The notes: generated by a model from the letters alone, not told the origin. Shown: positions 23,357-35,128, numbered from the stretch's first letter. The stretch: 64,000 nucleotides of DNA from Sodiomyces alkalinus F11 (GCF_003711515.1 NW_021167080.1:1323394-1387393), one strand, 5' to 3'. A program made the numbers and translations.

Positions 23357-26300
23357 ATGTAAGACACGGCCCATCACATTCCTCACTTAGATTTGGAGAC
23401 TGACATGCGATTCACAGGAAGTTTGGCAAGCAGATTCAGAAGCGGCAGCTTGAAATCCCCGAATATGCTGCCAGTTTCGTCAACTACAAGGCTTTGAAAC
23501 AGGTTTGTGCCTTTCCAGCAGCCCAGCCCCCCCCTATGCTTTCTCCCCATTAGTCCTGAGAGCCAGGCTGTTGGAACCTTGAACAATACGTGCGGCCGGG
23601 GTCAACCAGCATTCCCATCACTCAGTTACGTGACCTCCAGGATGCCTATATCAGCCGCAATCCGCGACGAGCTTGGCACACGTATGACTGACGCTTCACT
23701 ACCTACTTAGCTCATCAAAAGGCTCTCGGCAACCCCTACTCTGGCCACGCTGAATGATGCCAATCAAGCAACCGCGACTCTAGGGTCGCAGTCCGCCTTG
23801 CAGGCAAACAAGGCAACCTTCTTCTTTCAAATAGCAAGTAGCAGTTCCCTGTGGTCGACGAATTGTCGTCATGGAAAAATCGATCCGCGCTTACTTACAC
23901 CCCGCTAGGAACGAGAGCTCGAGAAAGTCAACGCGTTTTACATGCAAAAGGAGGCTGAGGTATGTGTCCGTCCCGTCCTTTCCCTCAGTGTTGCTCATTG
24001 ATTGCTAAGTTCAGCCCTGCAGCTCCAAGTCCGGCTCAAGACGCTCCTTGATAAGAAGAGGGTATTGCAGTCCCGTGGGCAAAGTATTTCGAGGCGCTCT
24101 GCAAAGTTCACCACACTTGAAGAGGGCTTCCAGCAGTTTGCCAACGACCTCAACAAGCTACAGCAATTCGTTGAAATCAATGGAACAGCCTTCTCCAAGA
24201 TCCTCAAAAAATGGGACAAGACTTCCAAGTCAAAGACAAAGGAGCTCTATTTGTCTCGGGCCGTAGAGGTTCAACCCTTCTACAATGCCACTGTTATCAG
24301 CGAGCTCTCTGACCAGGCGACAACCAGTCTTCAGGAGATTGGCGCCTGGGCCGAGGGCGACCATGTCACATTTGAACCTAGGTCCGACCACGTTGTGAGC
24401 AGTCAGCACCTCCTAGGGACTGACGAAGGGGATGCGGACACGATTCTTCTGGACACCGTACATTCAGGCAATTTGGACGCGCTAAGGGATTTGCTTGCGC
24501 GGATGCAGGCCGCATATACTTCTAGCGACGGCATGGACAGCTCATTGATGGACAGGGTCACGAGAACTTTCCTTGCCGCAATTCATGAAGCCCCTAAAGA
24601 CTCATTGCAGGCCCTCCTCGACACTGGCCTAGTCGACATTCAGTCGGAGAACGACATCAACGAACGGAACTGTCTCCACCAGGCTGCTATCTATGGCAAG
24701 CCGGATATTCTCGCCGACGGCCTGTCAAAGGGTGTCTCTGTCGACCGTACAGACGTGTATGGGCGGGTCCCTCTCCACTATGCGAGTATACATGGCCGTC
24801 TGGACATGCTCGATGTGCTCTTGGATGGTGAGTCGGAAGGTGTTGGCTCGAAACGGACCGTCGACAGCATACTAACCTGGGTGAAGCCGATTCGAAAACG
24901 ATCGACCTTATCGACCACGATAACTTCACACCGTTGATCCATGCCATCATGCATGGGCACTTGGCCTGCGTCGAGAGGTTGCTCAAGAAATCGGCGCGCA
25001 TCGACCGCGCGTCAGAGGCGGACCGTGTGCCTCTGAATATTGCCTGCGGACATGGCTCCCTGGAAATAGCAGAGCTGTTGCTGAAACATGGTGCGCAGAT
25101 CGTTCCAGATGCCGAAGGGCTCTACCCTCAGCATCTGGTCGCTCGGTCAGGCCAGACGCCTCGACTTCTTTTGTTACTCAAGGAACACGGTGCCGACCTT
25201 GACCAAGTCGATAAGCTGTATGGCTGGACGCCGCTCGTGCATGCTGCCAGCGAGGGGAATGTCCCGTGTCTCCAGGCGCTTCTGGACATTGGAGCGGATC
25301 CTAAGATTCTGGACGAAAAGGGTCTTCCGGCCATGTACTACGCCGCTTGGGAGGGCCACTTACAGTGTATGAAGTTGCTGGCGCCCTTCAATCGGGAGGC
25401 CGCGCGTGGCAGTCCTCTAGTGTCGCAGGCGATCAACCCCTTGGCCCCGCCTAGCATCCTCACAAGCTCTATGCCGGAGCCCATGGCGTTAGATGCGGAT
25501 GCCATCCCAGAGCTTGAGCTTCCGCCTCCGATCATTCCACTCCGACGATATGGACACAATTTCCTTGACACGAAGACGGTTGTCCAAATCAACTTTGGAG
25601 ATAACGGAGAGCAGCCACTCGTGTTCTTCCACGACAGCAAGTATCCTGCGTCTCGGCTTACCATCTCTTCCAAGGCCTCGGAACTTATCCCTAGGAATAT
25701 CATTCTGCCCTTCCAAGAAGATACCCGGCTTGTTTCCTTCCAGATCGACAGCATAGATTCGTTTACGCTCGACTTTGACGTGTATCCCACTTACGGCGCC
25801 AAGATCATCGCGAAGACGGTGGCACTCCCTAGCACCTTCAAGGCGCTCTTGACCAGCACGGGGAAGTATTGCCTGCCGCTATTTGACCCTCGGCTACGCG
25901 CTATTGGCCAGATCAGTTTCCAGGTTCAAGTCATCAAGCCATTCACCGGCACGCCGCTGGAAATTACGGATTTCGAGACATACTGGAAGGCGACGAGCCA
26001 GTTGGATCGTAGCCCTAGTACGTTCGTCACGGGATCCAGTTTATCCGGCGACTTTGTACGGTTGTTCGTCCAACACACAAGTGATGGCGTTCCAGTTTTG
26101 TGGCCGAGATGGACGATCTCGTGTGGCGGAATCGACCTGCCCCTTTCACGGCTGACGTCGGAGCAGTTCACCACAATCACTGCCTGGAGTCCCGCTCGAG
26201 CCGAACTGGAGACCCTACGTACTAAACCGCTGGATGCCATCGGTGATGTTCATCGTGTGTTGGCCACTGCCGGAGTTCCCCTGGACCGGGCGCTCGCGCT

Positions 26301-26954
26301 CCTCCCGCACGGCATGCACGTCAACCTTCAAATCTTATACCCGACGGCGGAAGATGAGAAGACGTACGGTCTCGGCCCGGCTCTCGATATGAACACCTTT
26401 GCTGATGCCATCCTAACCATCGTTTTCGACCACGCGCGTGCTCAACGCGCAGAGTCTCTCGAGTCGGTCCGCTCCGTCGTCTTCAGCTCCTACAACATGA
26501 GTCTTTGCACTGCGCTCAACTGGAAACAGCCCAATTTCCCCGTTTTCCTCTGTAACGACTTGGGCCGTGAGGAGGTTATGCCTGCGCCAGATATCATCCA
26601 GAGCCACGGCAGGCACTCGACGTCGATCAAGGAGGCGGTGAGAGTAGCCCAGGGAAATAACTTTATGGGCCTGATGTGCTATTCACGACTGCTGGTATGT
26701 CCATGCTGCTTCTTTCCATGTCCTTTTTATACCTGACGGACCTTGGCTAATGTGCCCCATCTTAGGACATGGTACCGGCGCTAGTCGATTCGATCAAGTC
26801 CCATGGTCTAGCACTTGTAACAGATAGGACAGGCGAACCGGCCAAGACGACGACGGACCAGCTGTCTGATCCATTCCCTCGACTGCCCAAGGGGGTGGAC
26901 GGTCTTCTAAAGAGCCAAGGGGTCCTGCGCTTCGACGAGTCCTTTGACATGTAG
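23357..26954 (+). CDS. nuc-2: NUC-2/PHO81-type phosphate-signalling CDK inhibitor (SPX-ankyrin-GDPD-like)
   Basis: Regulator of the phosphate starvation pathway; the family inhibits the PHO85/PREG cyclin-CDK when phosphate is low. Seven exons, 23357-23358, 23418-23502, 23711-23833, 23909-23959, 24023-24827, 24887-26694 and 26766-26954, join in frame to 1020 aa. The first exon supplies only AT of the start codon; the G comes from exon 2, giving MKFGKQIQKRQLE, the canonical SPX start. SPX domain residues 1-170 (YAASFVNYKALKQ, KATFFFQ, ERELEKVNAFY), ankyrin repeats about residues 290-510 (VPLHYASIHG, TPLIHAIMHG, TPLVHAASEG), C-terminal glycerophosphodiesterase-like region from about 600 to the end. 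The intron at 23834-23908 uses a GC-AG donor (GCAAGT). Length agrees with Neurospora NUC-2. Confidence 0.93.
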
Positions 26955-27273
26955 CAATGAATCTGACGAAGCTATCCGTTTACACTAGACTGCTGTTTTC
27001 AAAGTGGATTATTTTTATTTTTATTTTTTATTTTTTGCCTTGTACTATGCAGAACAGATAGATGGGCAAAGTCATTGCAAAAAAGGGGATGCGGATTATG
27101 GCAAGGCAATAGATACGGATGTGAGTACGCGTGTGAGGCCATTGCTGGAACGAGAACTTGGAAGGTGTCCAATGAAAACGTGGGCAAGCAAGGGGTCAGT
27201 CACGTTAGTTCATGAACTTGGAGCAATTACCAGTTGGGTATTTATTTCAACACTTTTCAACAGACGGCTTGTA
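26955..27273. other. Convergent intergenic spacer
   Basis: Short spacer between the end of the NUC-2 gene and the end of the following minus-strand gene. A T/A-rich stretch (ATTTTTATTTTTATTTTTT type, 27007-27036) may serve in 3' end formation. Nothing else seen. Confidence 0.5.
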
Positions 27274-28014
27274 TCATGCCCCTTTATAACCATACCGCAA
27301 CACCCCCAGCTCGCCCTCAGGATCGACGCCGCCCATAGCCATCTTGGCCACCAGTACGAGAAAATACACGAGCGTCGGGAGGTACCCGAGCTTGATCAAT
27401 CCCTCGGGCTTGGCTTTGCCGGAAGACAGCGCCGAAGAAAGGGCGGCCAGGGCGCAGAGTGCTAGATTTAGGTACGGCAAATAGGCCTCCAGGGGTGACT
27501 TGTCCGACAGCGGGAGGAAGGGGGCGGCGGCGGCGCGTCTCTGAGCGCGGAGGGCGGTCTTCCTGGGAGAGACCACGGCGTCGAGAAAGGGAATGCCGGT
27601 CTCTGCGGGGGGTAGGGCATACAGTAGATAGGCGGTCGACAGGAGGGAGGAGAGGGCGAGCCACGAAGAAGAGGAGAAGGGATCGACGACGAGGAAGGGG
27701 ATGGCAGACAAGAGGGGGAGGGCGAGGAGGAGGCGTTGGAACTGGATATCGCGGGCGGCGTTTTCGGCAGCCAGACGCCGGATGAGAGCTTCTTGTTCTG
27801 AATTCGGGGGGAAGGGGGGGGAGGAGGAAAAGAAAGGACCCGACGTGTCAGCTGAAAAGAATTTTCCCTCGGCTAACGTGAAAAATAGAGACGGGGTTTC
27901 CTGTGTTTTACCTTGCTCGTCTATTGCTTCCGGCAGGGAGTCGGAGGAATCATCTTCATCTGGATAGCGAAAGGCCTTGCGAAGACGGGTCCTTGCGCGG
28001 TTCGTATCTGCCAT
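27274..28014 (-). CDS. Small multi-span membrane protein of unknown function
   Basis: Two exons (27912-28014 and 27274-27797) with a 114-bp intron (donor GTAAAA, acceptor CAG) give 208 aa from MADTNRARTRLRKAF. The N-terminal 60 residues are charged, with an acidic DEDDSSDS stretch and a short helical segment (EQEALIRRLAAENAARD). Hydrophobic stretches follow: LLLALPLLSAIPFLVV, WLALSSLLSTAYLLYALP, YLNLALCALAALSSAL and TLVYFLVLVAKMAM, consistent with four membrane spans. I do not recognise the family. It is divergently arranged with the Coa1 gene (414 bp between start codons), so a shared promoter is possible, but nothing in the protein itself says mitochondrial. Confidence 0.75.
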   Translation of the reverse strand: MADTNRARTRLRKAFRYPDEDDSSDSLPEAIDEQGKTQETPSLFFTLAEGKFFSADTSGPFFSSSPPFPPNSEQEALIRRLAAENAARDIQFQRLLLALPLLSAIPFLVVDPFSSSSWLALSSLLSTAYLLYALPPAETGIPFLDAVVSPRKTALRAQRRAAAAPFLPLSDKSPLEAYLPYLNLALCALAALSSALSSGKAKPEGLIKLGYLPTLVYFLVLVAKMAMGGVDPEGELGVLRYGYKGA

Positions 28015-28428
28015 GGTCGGCTTCCAAGTCGAGAGAAATTTACCAATATCAACCAAGATTGTCGTAGTTCGGCGGCCTTCGAAGGAAGGAGAAGTTTCAA
28101 TAAGGTACCTAGGTAGGGTGGTTTGTTCGGGTTCCAGCCTTATGACGACACTTCTTAGGCCTGGGACAAGACTCTTTTCTGATTGGTTCATTAGGGGTAC
28201 TTCGCTCCATGGGCTCGTGGGGCTGGTTGGCCCCACAAATGTTCAATGGGACCCTGGTCGACGCCCTCTTCTTTTTTCCGTGCTCCGATGGTTGAACCGC
28301 TTGCTACCTGGCTTGGTATCGTCTGATAGTGCCCTCGCCTTGTCTTTTGTCTTTTTGTTTTCAGCATTCGAACAAGTCAAGTTACACAGAAGGATTGATT
28401 GTTTGGCTAAGCCTCGTCTATAACAGCC
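28015..28428. other. Divergent promoter region
   Basis: Spacer between the start codons of the small membrane protein and Coa1. One AAGGTACCTAGGTAGG palindrome at about 28102. No gene seen. Confidence 0.5.
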
Positions 28429-29204
28429 ATGATTACGGCGGCTTGTAGTCGGCGAACTCTCCCCTCGTTCTACAGAACATCAGCGAGGCAAGCGTCTCGG
28501 ACATCGAGACCAACAAGATGGAACATCCAGACACCCCTCCAGCGAAGATGGCGCAGTGCAGCACCTAGACCCGGTGAGGGGCCCTTCATGGAGCGACGTG
28601 CAGACAGGGACCTGCCAGGTATGTTTTCCTCCTCTTCTCACTTGGTCACGAATTGGATTCCCACCTTTGCAAACCCTCTCCCTTTCGGCGACTCTTTTTC
28701 TCTAACCATTTTGCCGGCGACGCAACCCACCGAGCAGATCTGGCCAGTACAAAGTTCCGATGGTCCCGTTCACTTCCCATATTCATCCTCATCGTAGCGG
28801 CATCGAGCCTCGCCATCTTCAACTACCAAAAGTCCTCCTCCCCCATCGTGTCGTCGACACTGTACTCACTCCGCGTTTCGCCCCGCGCCCGCGAGATCCT
28901 CGGCGACAAGATCTATTTCAAGCACCAGATTCCCTGGATATCAGGAGAGATGAACCAGCTCCACGGGCGCATCAACATCAGCTTCCCCGTCAAGGGAACC
29001 CGTGGGGAGGCCATCATGCGGTTCCAGAGCTATCGCCTGTCCCACAAGGGCATGTTTGAGACGACTGAGTGGAGTCTCGAGACCCCAGACGGCCATAAGA
29101 TCGACTTGCTCGATGGCGCGGATCCATTCCGGGGCATTGTGGGGAGTCGGAATGAAGAGGACGAGGCCACGACCAGGGGTTTTAGGCAGACGACGTTCAA
29201 ATAG
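28429..29204 (+). CDS. coa1: Cytochrome c oxidase assembly factor Coa1
   Basis: Inner-membrane factor required for early Cox1 assembly (family knowledge). Two exons, 28429-28618 and 28738-29204, with a phase-1 intron (donor GTATGT, branch CTAAC), give 218 aa. The N-terminus (MITAACSRRTLPSFYRTSAR) is basic and lacks acids, as in a mitochondrial presequence. One transmembrane helix near residues 72-92 (LPIFILIVAASSLAIF) is followed by the conserved intermembrane-space domain: LGDKIYFKHQIPWISGEMNQ, then GRINISFPVKGTRG and WSLETPDG. Length and order match fungal Coa1. The C-terminus is a short disordered tail. Confidence 0.88.
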
Positions 29205-29555
29205 ACCCTCGAGGATCCAATGTATCGGGCACTGGGGTGGATGGTGGAAGCGTGGGATAAAAGCGTGGGACTCGAGCGTAGTTTTGGGACAGGACGCTTA
29301 CGGGAAGGGAAAAGTCGCCTACCCCCCTCGTGTTTTCTGTCGGGAGGCATCGATATAGCGCCTCACACCCGATTGACCTACATGTACAACATGTATGTGT
29401 ATTGTACAAAATTATATCTATCTCCTTCCATGTTATCCACCCCTTCCCGCATGGGGGTTGATCAATTTTGCCATCCGTGGCGCGTGTCCCCCATTTCCAC
29501 TTCCGTTCTCTTTTCGCTCCTCCAACCTGTCGTCACTTCCATCTAACAACGACTT
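29205..29555. other. Convergent intergenic spacer
   Basis: Spacer between the 3' ends of Coa1 and uL3m. No gene or clear element seen. Confidence 0.5.
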
Positions 29556-30617
29556 TCATGCCAGCTCGACTTTGGCCCTCCTCTGTTCCTTCATGGCAAG
29601 ATGCCTCTCTCGGGCTTCCTGCAGCTTAGCCTCGGCATCCTTGTTATTCTCAAGCAGCTCGACCAGCTTGGCCTCTCGGTAGGGCATTGCTGGGGGCTTG
29701 CGCTTCACGGCGTCCTGCAGCTGGACGACACACCCCTTGGGACCCGCCACGGGCCCGCTGACGATGACGATGCCCAGCTCATTGTCGACCTGCAGAACCG
29801 TCAAGTTCTGCACCGTGACGCGCTCGTTGCCCATCCGGCCCGGCATCTTCTTCCCCGGCATGACCCTGGAACCGGAACCCTGCGAGGGACCGGCGGTACC
29901 CATGGTACGGTGGTTCAGGGAGTTACCGTGGGACGCGCCCTGGCCGGCGAAACCCCACCTCTTCATACCGCCGGCGAAGCCCATGCCGCGGCTGTTGGAC
30001 CGGACGTCGACGTACTGGCCCTTCTGGAACCAGTCCGGGAGCAGCTGCACGCCGACGGGGAGCAGGCCCTCCTCGTTGCGGACGCGGAACTCGGCGAGGT
30101 GGCGCTTCGGGTAGACGCCCTTGGCCTCGAAGTAGCCCAGCAGCGGCCGGGTGACGTTGCGCGGTTCCTTCTGGCCCAGGCCGACCTGGACGGCCCAGTA
30201 GCCGTGCTTCTCGCGGTGCCGGGTGGCGACGACCTGGACCTGGTCCAGCTGCAGGACGGTGGCGGGGACGCGCTTCTTGCCGACGAAGACGGACGTCATC
30301 CCCTTCTTGACGGCGAGCACGCCCGTGCGGAGCGGTGTCGTCTTCTCCTTGCGGGCCAGGGCCGCGTCGGGCCCCGCCGACAGCTCGGGCAGGCCGGGCG
30401 CCTGGTTGTAACGGGCCTGGTGGGCGTCTCGGGGTTTAAGGGTGGACCAGCCGGACTTTACGCCGCGCTGGGAGATTCGGGGGAGGAGGAGTGCGACATT
30501 GCCGGAGATGCAGGAGGAGGATGGTGACAGGGAGGAACTGGTGGGAGGAGTGATAAACTGAGGCTGGAGGCGAGGTCGGAGCAGTTGTAGGCAGCGTGGC
30601 GCTAACCGGGGCGCCAT
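29556..30617 (-). CDS. mrpl9: Mitochondrial large-subunit ribosomal protein uL3m (MRPL9)
   Basis: Component of the mitoribosome large subunit. Single-exon frame; the start MAPRLAPRCLQLLRPRLQ at 30617 was preferred over one four codons upstream because it begins a typical Arg/Leu-rich mitochondrial presequence. The protein is 353 aa. The uL3 domain spans residues 85-320: GVLAVKKGMTSVF, LLPDWFQKGQYVDV, SRGMGFAGGMKRWGFAGQ, the Gly-rich loop GTAGPSQGSGSRVMPGKKMP, then GRMGNERVTVQNL, all diagnostic of L3 proteins. The tail is charged (RERHLAMKEQRR). Very GC-rich codon use produces a long antisense open frame that I do not regard as a gene. Confidence 0.93.
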   Translation of the reverse strand: MAPRLAPRCLQLLRPRLQPQFITPPTSSSLSPSSSCISGNVALLLPRISQRGVKSGWSTLKPRDAHQARYNQAPGLPELSAGPDAALARKEKTTPLRTGVLAVKKGMTSVFVGKKRVPATVLQLDQVQVVATRHREKHGYWAVQVGLGQKEPRNVTRPLLGYFEAKGVYPKRHLAEFRVRNEEGLLPVGVQLLPDWFQKGQYVDVRSNSRGMGFAGGMKRWGFAGQGASHGNSLNHRTMGTAGPSQGSGSRVMPGKKMPGRMGNERVTVQNLTVLQVDNELGIVIVSGPVAGPKGCVVQLQDAVKRKPPAMPYREAKLVELLENNKDAEAKLQEARERHLAMKEQRRAKVELA

Positions 30618-31015
30618 CTTGTCTGACAAAGAAAAACAGATGGGAGAGCGCCTTGGTTGGCTCTGCTCCCTGAGATCGGGGGGTTCGTTCTGTTTGACAC
30701 AGGCCGTCTGTTGTGTGTTGTTTGTGGTGATTATGTGATTATGCTTTGGAAAAGACGTCCGTCTGGTGGTTCATGGGATGAGGTTCATCAATTGGAAATT
30801 TTACGCTGCGACTCTGATTGGCCTGGCTGGGAGCAACGAAGTGAAGTGGTCCGTGCACGACACCAGATTCACCATTACCTAAGGTAAGGTACCTACTCAG
30901 TACGTACTGGGCAGCCGCATCTCATCTCAGTGGTGAACAAGAATTTGAATCATTCCCCCCCAATTGGCCAAAACGAAGACAACTCAGGAGAAAAAGAGAA
31001 AGGCCAAAAAAAAAA
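30618..31015. other. Divergent promoter region
   Basis: Between uL3m and the LYR-motif protein gene. Contains AAGGTAAGGTACCTACTCAG at about 30880. No gene seen. Confidence 0.5.
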
Positions 31016-31497
31016 ATGTCAAGAGAGGAGATTATTCACGCTTACAGGCACCTTTACCGGGGTCTCCTCCACGCTGTTCAGTTTGCAACCAAGGGCAGGT
31101 TCGTGGCACGCGACCAGCTTCGCCGGGCGTTTCGCGACAAGAATGCCACCTTCGACCGCGAAGCAGTGAAACGGACCATTTGGTTCGTGGAGGCAGCAGC
31201 ACGCGAGCGAGGTCTGGAACATAAGATCCTCAAGAACTTGATCAAGACCAACTCGGTACGCTACAGGCCGGTACCATGGCGCATCCTGGCCAATCAAACT
31301 ACTATGCAGAAGAAGGCGTGAGTCTAATGGATTGATTCTATTCCAACTCCGGACGTCCTCCTGTTCTTCGGAACAAGGTGCTGAAAATGTTGAACAGGCC
31401 CCAGGTTGTGACGGACCGGGTTAGGGAAAATGCTTTTAAGCATTATGACATGACAGTGGCCATGCTCAATAAGAGTATGGGTCTATGCCTGCGTTGA
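31016..31497 (+). CDS. LYR-motif (complex I LYR-like) small mitochondrial protein
   Basis: Two exons, 31016-31317 and 31398-31497, with a phase-2 intron (donor GTGAGT) give 133 aa. The N-terminus IHAYRHLYRGLLHAV carries the Leu-Tyr-Arg triplet and hydrophobic pattern of the LYR family, whose members bind acyl-ACP and help assemble respiratory complexes, Fe-S proteins or mitoribosomes. The following helical region (ARDQLRRAFRDKNATFDREA) and the conserved Phe fit. The specific partner cannot be told; fungal relatives are mostly annotated only as DUF/LYR proteins. Exon 2 ends AMLNKSMGLCLR. The neighbours, uL3m, Coa1 and a mitochondrial carrier, are mitochondrial. Confidence 0.75.
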
Positions 31498-33064
31498 TGG
31501 ACGGGTTCGAAACACCTACTCCGCGGGCAGAGGAAAGACGCGCTTGAGGGGATCCCTCTCGTCTGGATGCCTTGCAAACGGTCCGCCCTCCCACGATATC
31601 TCAGTCATACGCGAAAAGAAATTCGCAATCCCAAATCACGCCTTGGGCCTATTTCCACCCCCTAAGGTACTTAGGAAGATAGTGGGTGTACCTATTGGTA
31701 TGGGGTAGCTGGAACTGCGATTCCAGCCAAGCTACTCTGTGCCGTTGCCGCAGAATCCCACACCACATAAGACGAGATGCAACCCGTTCGATTCGGCAGA
31801 AGGGCTTTGGATGCTCCCTGCAGAAGGCATGGTATGTACCTATAATACACGCCAGCTTGGTTCATCGTTGCGGTCAATCAGCGGGGTCCCTTTCCCGTAC
31901 CGGGCTGCGTGGTATCCGTAGGTGCCTAGCTGCAGCTGCGATTCATCGAAGGGCACTCACTGTACCTTACACTACTCGTACCACTCCGGATGAGGAGGAG
32001 GTTGCGCGGGGAAGTCACATTTTCCAGAGTCGGTTGAATGGAAGTCGGTACCTATTGAAATGGATGCACCCAGCATGGCCATTTATTGTAATAGAAACAT
32101 ACGATACTGCATGATCCTGTATCTACTTAATCTGATCTTTGGTAATATACTATCCCGGAGAATTATCGGTTTTACCTTACGTTGACACACGAAATTTAAA
32201 ACAATGAAGAGACCCCTAATCTTTGTGGTTAGGTACAGTCCGCACTCTCCGTACAAGCCTTCCAAAATCTGAGGCTTCAAGGCGATTCCAGGCAATGACG
32301 TCGTAGAAACGAGGTAGCTGAATGTACCTAGCCGAGGCAATTGCGAGGCTAAAGTACGGACAAGTGCCTTCCATAGATACTTCGTACACAAATACCGGGG
32401 CACCGACCCACCGTGAGGGATTGCCAAGAACTGAGCATGTAATTATCAGATCATTGGCCTGCATACATACGGTAAGGTACCCTAGGATCAGGACTTCGGG
32501 CACTTTGGCATCCTGACGTCCCGATAATGCAATATGACTTCACATGACCCACACAATGACTAACAGCTAGGTACTTCTCTCTCGGTTTGGGGCTATTTAC
32601 ATTCGTAGCTTCCCTCTACGCTGCTTGGTCACGTCGTTTGCGATCGTTTCTCTCGAGTCTTGACCCCGCAATCTCTCTTCGACCTTCGCTCCCCTACCCC
32701 TTCCTCGCCATTTCTCCAACCGGCGCTGGATGGTCAGAGGCAACCGCCAAAACAACTCTTGGGGGTTCAGCTCTCGATCTCCCAAGTAGTCACCTCGCTG
32801 TCCATATTCGCCTCCCCGCAATCCCGATACCTCCCCCATTCGATCTCTCGCGTCCCGGAGAGCTCTACCGATACCACGATACGACGACACCACGATACCC
32901 CCGCCGTGATTCCCGCACGAGGAAAGGCAAGCAAGGCACCGCTGCTTGAATGGACCCATCCCCGCTGGCATCTGGCTGTGTCGTTCCCACGTTGTCGATC
33001 TTGATCTCGTCCGAGGTCATGATCTGAAGGGGCCCCCCGTCCCGATCACACACTTGCCAGAAGC
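31498..33064. other. Intergenic region, gene-poor
   Basis: No convincing gene in 1.6 kb. AAGGTACTTAGG (31664), ACTTCGTACAC (32384) and AAGGTACCCTAGG (32472) belong to the dispersed motif families. From about 32590 the DNA becomes C-rich, probably the leader of the carrier gene. Confidence 0.45.
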
Positions 33065-34386
33065 ATGCCCCCTGAGCACGACCTCGCCACGCGACACCAT
33101 GTGCCGGACATCCCCTCGTCTCCGATCATGCCTCAACAAGAGAGGCCGAAGAGGCTAGCCAAGCGGTACCGCACGGAGATCGCCGCCAGTGCCTCCAGTG
33201 TGGTCTCTACCGTCACCGCTTTCCCGCTCGACAGCGTGAAAACCCGCATGCAGACCTATCGCTACAACGGCTTCCTCGATTGCGTCCGCCACACCTACCG
33301 GACGGAGCATCTGCGAGGTTTCTTTCGCGGTATGCCTTCTATTCCGTCGTGGCGCCTTTCATCCTGCTCTCTCTTCGTTTGCCCTTCTGCGAGGGAGGGG
33401 TGCGGGAGGGAGTAGCTGAAGCTTACGAAAAGTAAAAAGTAACTGACCTCTCTCTCTTTTTTTCGTCGTCAGGCGTCCTGGCCCCCATGGCCAGTGTCAC
33501 TCTTGTTAGGACGGTTTCCTTTTCCATTTATCAACGAGCCAAGTATGCGTATTCCGGCTGGATCCAGAAGAACATGGGCTTCAACGTTCTGGAGCATGTC
33601 AACACCAAGGGCACCTACCCCAACATGTACTCGATCGCCTGCCTTGGCGCCGCTGGCGCCACCGCCGGATCCTGCATTACCGTAGTCGCCTGTCCGTTCG
33701 AGTTAACCAAGTTGAGCGCTCAAGTCTCGGTTCTCTTGTCCGATAAGAAGAAGCTTGCCGAGTCCAACTGCCGCGTGCAAAACGGCCACGCCATTGCCGC
33801 CAGCTATCAGAACAAGGGCACTCTGAAGACCATGTCCAACATCATACGTCACCGAGGTCTCCTGGGTCTCTATACCGGCTTTCGATTGCATTTGCGTAGG
33901 TGTCTCCCCGGGCTTTTATCGACCCGAGATTAAAGTTGCTAATTGGCACCAGTGAGAGACACTCTGGGCACTGCAATTTATTTCATGGTTTACGAAAGCG
34001 GCAAGCAGTTGGGTACCACATTTGGAGGAGATCATCCCACGGGTAACAAACTGGCCATCCTCACTTCAGGTGGTCTATGTGGTATAGTATCCTGGGCTTT
34101 AATCTGTACGAGCCACCTCCCTATTTCTCTCCCGCAATTTGACGCATGTATAGGCTGACGAATCGTCATACTAGATCCGATTGACTCGGCTAAGAGTATA
34201 TATCAACGCAACTCGTTGTTGTATTCCAAGGGCCAAAAGGCCGATGCACCCCCGAAGATCGAGTTCTTCCGGCGTCACATGTACCGTGGGTTGGGCGTCT
34301 CTATGGGACGTTCGTGCGTCGTCAATGCCATCTTTTTCTCTGCTTTCGAGGTAATCAAGAAGCAAATAGACACTCTGGAGGACTAG
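33065..34386 (+). CDS. Mitochondrial carrier (SLC25) family transporter
   Basis: Inner-membrane solute carrier. Four exons, 33065-33329, 33473-33895, 33953-34105 and 34175-34386, all phase-1 junctions, give 350 aa. The three-repeat architecture is visible. Repeat 1 has FPLDSVKTRMQ (the PxDxxK signature), repeat 2 has CPFELTKLSAQ (degenerate), repeat 3 has YPIDSAKSIYQ. Each is followed by a Gly-rich helix, for example RGFFRGVLAPMASVT and GLYTGFRLHLLRD. The N-terminal 45 residues are polar. Substrate cannot be assigned: the degenerate second signature and the RTVSFSIYQRAKYAY segment suggest a fungal-specific subgroup rather than the ADP/ATP or phosphate carriers. Confidence 0.88.
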
Positions 34387-34493
34387 TAGAAAAACGGTCT
34401 CGTCACAACACCAATGTTATAGGGGAACGAAAGAGAGGCAAAATGGTCACATGAAGTGTCGCGATTAGGCGAGGCGGGAAGTGAATTCATAGC

Positions 34494-34524
<31 letters not shown>

Positions 34525-35128
34525 CTGTATGGATACGGTTGGGGAGGGCGTTACGGTTTGTACTGGCCATCTGCGAAAGCCGAGAGCACCAAAATCTGTC
34601 AGCTCTGGGAGCAAAGCCAGCGGCTGCTGGAATTACGGTAATCTCATGTTGACTTGTCGACGAGTTAAGAGAATTTGCCCACCGTGGGGATAGCATGTTT
34701 CATTTCACGAATCGCCGTTTGAATGTGTTCGTTCAATTTGTCGAATTAGACGTCTCTGAGCCCGAACCTTTTGAGAAACATGATTTGAAAACCTATGTTC
34801 GTTTGCCTCCGTTGCAACGGTACAAGGCAGGTATGTTGCATGTCCTCTATCCTGATATATCAGGACAGATCACGATTCGGTCTCTGGACATGCGTCGTAG
34901 GAATCATTAGGATGGTGAAGCGTGTTTGTTCCTGCTGTCTCTGCTGGCTATATGCACAATCAAGCCCAACCCACATCTATGTCTTCGAGAATTGATCAGA
35001 ATTTCCGTCACCCTGCCCTCCGCAGCTCCAGACGGGCCTTCCTACCGCTCCCCGCTCCATCCATGCCGCACAAAGGGAAATAAACTAGATCAAGAAAGTA
35101 CGCATGGCATTGGTTTGGTTTGGTAGTT
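34387..35128. other. Convergent intergenic region
   Basis: Between the carrier and the OSCP gene. Contains an (AG)n microsatellite at about 34498-34523. Nothing else seen. Confidence 0.5.
34498..34523 (+). repeat. (AG)n microsatellite
   Basis: About thirteen uninterrupted AG units in the 3' flank of the carrier gene. Confidence 0.95.

Noticed and set aside
29601..30527. 308-codon open frame antisense to uL3m
   Set aside because: Shadow of the GC-rich uL3m codons; no domain.
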